DNA from: Bacteroidota bacterium
GTDB lineage: Bacteria; Bacteroidota; Bacteroidia; JACCXN01
Assembly: GCA_947462515.1 (NCBI GenBank)
Contig: CANHPJ010000060.1
Span: 1-7,976, forward strand
DNA length: 7,976 nucleotides
Direction of reading: 5' to 3'
Shown here: piece by piece, positions 5,906 to 7,976 of the stretch
How positions within the stretch are numbered: position 1 is the stretch's first letter
Layout: the number at the start of each line of letters is the position of its first letter
Position numbers and translations under genes: made by a program
The notes under the pieces: model-generated
What the model was told of the DNA's origin: nothing
The model's input: the letters and a program-made list of their open reading frames with translations, nothing else
Databases searched by the model: none

Positions 5906-6613
5906 ATGGGACGCGCATTTGAATTTAGAAGAGAAAGAAAAGAAAAACGCTGGGGTAAAATGGCTGTGGCTTTTACCAGACTTGGTAAAGAAATTGCCAT
6001 GGCAGTTAAGCAAAGTGGTCCTGATCCCGATTCTAATTCAAGACTAAGGGCGGCGATTCAAAATGCTAAGGGTGTAAATATGCCCAAAGACAGAATTGAT
6101 GCTGCCATTAAAAGAGCCTCCGGAAAAGATGAGAAAGACTACGAAGAAATTGTTTATGAAGGATATGGTCCCCACGGAATAGCCATGGTTGTGGAATGTG
6201 CCACAGATAATACTACCAGAACAGTGGCCAATGTGAGGATGTATTTTACACGTTCGGGAGGTTCGCTTGGAAAAACAGGTTCTTTGGATTTCCTGTTTGA
6301 AAGAAAAGGAATTTTTAAATTCCCCTCTGCCAATATAGACATTGAAGAATTGGAATTAGATTTGATTGATTTCGGTGCAGAGGAAATCTTCGAAGAAAAT
6401 GGGGAAATATTCATTTATACTGCTTTTCAGGACTTTGGTGCCATGCAAAAGGCTCTCGAAGAGCGAGGAATAAATTTAACCAGTGCAGAATTGCACCGAT
6501 TGCCAACTACAACAACAGAACTGACTCCCGAGCAGGAAAAAGATATCAACGCATTAATTGAGAAAATGGAAGAAGATGATGATGTTCAGGGAGTTTTCCA
6601 CAATATGAAATAA
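5906..6613 (+). CDS. YebC/PmpR/TACO1 family protein
   Basis: This 235-residue protein matches the YebC/TACO1 family over its whole length. The N-terminus MGRAFEFRRERKEKRWGKMAV-style start is the Bacteroidota variant of the family's usual MAGHSKW start. Next come TRLGKEIAMAVKQSG (24-38) and SRLRAAIQNAKGVNMPKD (45-62), with IDAAIKRASG at 64-73. YEGYGPHGIAMVVECATDN at 84-102 follows, with His90 where many relatives have Gly, then SGGSLGKTGSLDFLFERKG at 117-135. Domains II and III end with an acidic tail (EKMEEDDDVQG). Long called a transcriptional regulator (PmpR in Pseudomonas), the family also includes mitochondrial TACO1 and YebC proteins reported to help ribosomes through proline-rich stretches. 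A translation role is therefore plausible but not shown here. The gene appears to stand alone: own promoter motif upstream, strong terminator directly after. Confidence 0.95.
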   Translation: MGRAFEFRRERKEKRWGKMAVAFTRLGKEIAMAVKQSGPDPDSNSRLRAAIQNAKGVNMPKDRIDAAIKRASGKDEKDYEEIVYEGYGPHGIAMVVECATDNTTRTVANVRMYFTRSGGSLGKTGSLDFLFERKGIFKFPSANIDIEELELDLIDFGAEEIFEENGEIFIYTAFQDFGAMQKALEERGINLTSAELHRLPTTTTELTPEQEKDINALIEKMEEDDDVQGVFHNMK

Positions 6614-6633
6614 TACTGTAATATTCAGTAAAC

Positions 6634-6666
6634 AAAAAAGACAAGCTATACGGCTTGTCTTTTTTT
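6634..6666. terminator. Strong hairpin terminator downstream of yebC, probably bidirectional
   Basis: A perfect 13-bp stem, AAAAAAGACAAGC (6634-6646) with GCTTGTCTTTTTT (6653-6665), encloses a 6-nt loop TATACG. Seven T residues (6660-6666) form the 3' tail 21 bp after the yebC stop codon. The six A residues on the left give a U-tract on the minus strand, so it can also end transcription of the converging DUF423 gene, whose stop is at 6712-6714. Confidence 0.9.
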
Positions 6667-6711
6667 GTTTTAGAGCAGTTCTCGTGAAATTTCTGTGAAT
6701 TATATTCAAAA

Positions 6712-7107
6712 TTAATTCTCCTTCATTTTCAAGCCTTCAATAATTATAAAGATCCATCCCGAAATAAGCAAGATGCCACCTAGCGGCGTAATTGGGCCGA
6801 GGTAATTAATGAATTTAAATCCAAGTAGATCTTTCAAGGATAAAAAATAAATGGATCCGGAAAATATTATTACTCCTGCAAGAAATAAATTTATGGAGTA
6901 TTTGAGGTATTTGGATGGTGAATTTTTATAGATAATACCTAAAATTAAGATGGCAATTGCATGATAAATTTGATATTTTACTGCTGTTTCAAAGGAAATA
7001 AGTTGTTCAGCAGTTATGAGTTTCTTAAGGGCATGAGCTCCCATGGCTCCAAAAATTACTGCGGTGCAGCCTAAAATCCCCGATATTATCAATGTTTTTT
7101 TTGTCAT
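6712..7107 (-). CDS. DUF423 family small membrane protein
   Basis: The 131-residue protein belongs to DUF423 (YgdD-like), small inner-membrane proteins of unknown function. Four hydrophobic segments are visible at about 5-24, 46-61, 69-90 and 107-124. Diagnostic motifs are GAMGAHALKK (20-29, usually GAFGAHGL), the stretch TAVKYQIYHA (41-50), FSGSIYFLSL (82-91) and GPITPLGGILLISGW (104-118). The frame continues upstream to an ATG at 7251, but the 48 extra residues are cysteine- and lysine-rich, precede the first membrane segment and resemble nothing in the family. ATG 7105-7107 gives the standard length. I found no TAnnTTTG motif upstream on this strand. It stands alone between the yebC terminator and the divergent Lys9-like gene, with no functional link evident. 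Confidence 0.9.
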   Translation of the reverse strand: MTKKTLIISGILGCTAVIFGAMGAHALKKLITAEQLISFETAVKYQIYHAIAILILGIIYKNSPSKYLKYSINLFLAGVIIFSGSIYFLSLKDLLGFKFINYLGPITPLGGILLISGWIFIIIEGLKMKEN

Positions 7108-7387
7108 AGTATTTCGAATGATTTTTTTATATAGAATACAAGTGCTTAAATTTAGGCAGTATATCGGTCTTGTTGAAGTTTTTTTTAGTTTTTTGAATAC
7201 TGAATAAATTCGATAACATAAATATTTACCGCAAGTGTAAGGTTTTTCCATTTACATTTTAAGTGTGATTATGAAAATATATATATTTAAAAAATTAAAT
7301 TTGAGCGGCACATAATTTTCAGGATTTTTGAATTAACAACCATATCCCAAAAGGCGATGATTTGCTTTTTAAAATAAAACACTTAAA
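7108..7387. other. 280-bp divergent intergenic region with promoter motif and inverted repeat
   Basis: I accept no gene here. The gap contains the unsupported N-terminal extension of the DUF423 frame (up to 7251), a very A/T-rich tract at 7273-7301, a plus-strand -7 motif at 7296-7303 and both arms of a 12-bp inverted repeat (the right arm runs into the next start codon). The AAGTGT hexamer of that repeat also occurs once more in the gap, at 7233-7238. Confidence 0.6.
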
Positions 7388-7390
7388 ATG
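7255..7390. repeat. Perfect 12-bp inverted repeat bracketing the Lys9-like gene promoter
   Basis: CATTTTAAGTGT (7255-7266) and its exact reverse complement ACACTTAAAATG (7379-7390) are separated by 112 bp. The right arm ends in the ATG start codon of the Lys9-like gene; the left arm lies 29 bp upstream of the candidate -7 motif at 7296-7303. Such spacing would suit a DNA-looping repressor or, in RNA, a long-range pairing that hides the start codon if transcription began farther upstream. The match is exact, but any function is inferred. Confidence 0.5.
7296..7303 (+). promoter_or_regulatory. Candidate -7 box for the Lys9-like gene
   Basis: TAAATTTG is an exact TAnnTTTG match, preceded by an extremely A/T-rich stretch that could act as an upstream element. 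The start codon is 84 bp downstream, giving a leader of about 80 nt. No TTG lies at the -33 position. Confidence 0.4.
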
Positions 7391-7976
7391 AACAATATTT
7401 TACTCATTGGGGCGGGAAGATCCGCTTCAACATTAATTGAATATTTATTGAACAATTCTGAAAAAGAGCAATGGAAAATAACAGTTGCTGAATTGTCTCT
7501 CGATTTAGCCATTAAAAAGATTAATGGCCATAAAAATGCAAGTCCTCTTTTGTTTGATATAAATAATGATGAACAGCGAACTTTAGAGGTTCAAAAAGCG
7601 GATCTGGTAATTTCCATGCTTCCTGCTCACATGCATATTGCCGTTGCAAAAGATTGTTTGACCTATAAAAAACACATGGTCACGGCATCATATGTTTCAA
7701 AGGAGATGCAGGCATTAAATCAAGAAGCGAAAAAAGCGGGTATTACTCTGATGAACGAAATTGGTGTTGATCCGGGGATTGATCATATGTCTGCCATGAA
7801 AATTATTGATGAGATTAAAGCCCAGGATGGAAAAATCATCAGCTTCGAATCTTTCACAGGGGGGCTGCTTGCCCCGGAGAGTGAAAAAGATAATCCATGG
7901 AAATATAAATTTAGCTGGAATCCTAGAAATGTAATTCTGGCAGGGCAGGGAGCGGTTAAATTTCTGCACGAAGGAA
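7388..7976 (+). CDS. Saccharopine dehydrogenase (Lys9-like), 5' part
   Basis: The frame opens at ATG 7388 and runs off the right edge, giving 196 residues of a protein usually near 440-450. The Rossmann start has IGAGRSAS at 7-14 (GxGxxA type), then VISMLPAHMH at 74-83, as in the family's DVVISLIPY segment. TASYVSKEM at 99-107, MNEIGVDPGIDHM at 122-134, FTGGLLAPES at 156-165 and NPWKYKFSWNPRNVIL at 169-184 closely parallel yeast Lys9 (TSSYIS, MNEIGLDPGIDH, CGGLPAPE, YKFSWSSRGVLL). Lys9 interconverts saccharopine with glutamate and aminoadipate semialdehyde. In a bacterium with a DAP pathway (dapB is 1.7 kb away) the likeliest role is lysine degradation, though related enzymes act on other substrates such as carboxynorspermidine. 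A predicted promoter and a 12-bp inverted repeat lie immediately upstream. Confidence 0.87.
   Translation, partial: MNNILLIGAGRSASTLIEYLLNNSEKEQWKITVAELSLDLAIKKINGHKNASPLLFDINNDEQRTLEVQKADLVISMLPAHMHIAVAKDCLTYKKHMVTASYVSKEMQALNQEAKKAGITLMNEIGVDPGIDHMSAMKIIDEIKAQDGKIISFESFTGGLLAPESEKDNPWKYKFSWNPRNVILAGQGAVKFLHEG

Noticed and set aside
6154..6414. Minus-strand open frame inside yebC
   Set aside because: It is the antisense shadow of a conserved YebC coding region.
7108..7251. 48-residue N-terminal extension of the DUF423 protein starting at the ATG at 7251
   Set aside because: The extension is not part of the DUF423 family and precedes the first membrane helix; ATG 7105-7107 gives the standard family length and start.
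7350..7371. Small inverted repeat AAAAG / CTTTT before the Lys9-like gene
   Set aside because: Five A/T-dominated base pairs in this composition are expected by chance.
7715..7969. Minus-strand open frame inside the Lys9-like gene
   Set aside because: The plus-strand frame has the conserved MNEIGVDPGIDH and YKFSW motifs; the reverse frame is incidental.
1..7976. Search for a mobile element, CRISPR array, toxin-antitoxin pair or defence system
   Set aside because: All substantial frames belong to known housekeeping or conserved families; there are no spaced direct-repeat arrays, transposase motifs or terminal repeats with target duplications.

Overview
This is an A/T-rich chromosomal window that reads as ordinary Bacteroidota housekeeping DNA. 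Three things point there. The YebC N-terminus begins MGRAFEFRRERK, the form I know from Bacteroidota. The intergenic gaps carry TAnnTTTG motifs, the -7 box of Bacteroidota sigma-A promoters. Start codons lack clear Shine-Dalgarno sequences. The gene mix (DUF155, LpoB/COG3014 lipoproteins, BadF-type kinase, Lys9-like dehydrogenase) would suit a free-living Cytophagales or Flavobacteriia member, but I cannot fix the order or genus. I see no transposase, integrase, phage gene, CRISPR array, tRNA or rRNA, and no recognisable defence system.

Layout. At the left edge is the 3' end of a YbaB/EbfC nucleoid-associated protein gene (+, to 234), followed by a DUF155/RMND1-like membrane-anchored protein (+, 284-1063). 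Converging on it is a two-gene minus-strand operon of lipoproteins: an LpoB-like penicillin-binding-protein activator (2555-3139), then a COG3014 TPR lipoprotein (1107-2519). A 328-bp divergent gap (3140-3467) separates these from a plus-strand pair: a BadF/BcrA-family N-acetylglucosamine-kinase-like enzyme (3468-4307) and, 10 bp later, a TIP30-like NAD(P)-binding protein (4318-4980). dapB (minus, 5008-5727) converges on that pair and diverges from yebC (plus, 5906-6613). A strong hairpin terminator lies between yebC and the converging DUF423 membrane-protein gene (minus, 6712-7107). A 280-bp divergent gap then precedes a Lys9-like saccharopine dehydrogenase gene that runs off the right edge (plus, 7388-7976).

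How the genes fit together. Two envelope themes appear: the LpoB/COG3014 pair, probably acting on peptidoglycan synthesis, and a sugar kinase that might recycle amino sugars. Lysine and diaminopimelate metabolism appears twice: DapB makes lysine/DAP precursors, and the Lys9-like enzyme belongs to the saccharopine route. YbaB and YebC are information-processing proteins. The least explained parts are non-coding. One is a perfect 12-bp inverted repeat (7255-7266 / 7379-7390) bracketing the predicted promoter of the Lys9-like gene. The other is the 3140-3467 gap, with a 10-bp direct repeat around a promoter motif and a nested inverted-repeat structure. I do not see an undescribed multi-gene system here and do not claim one.
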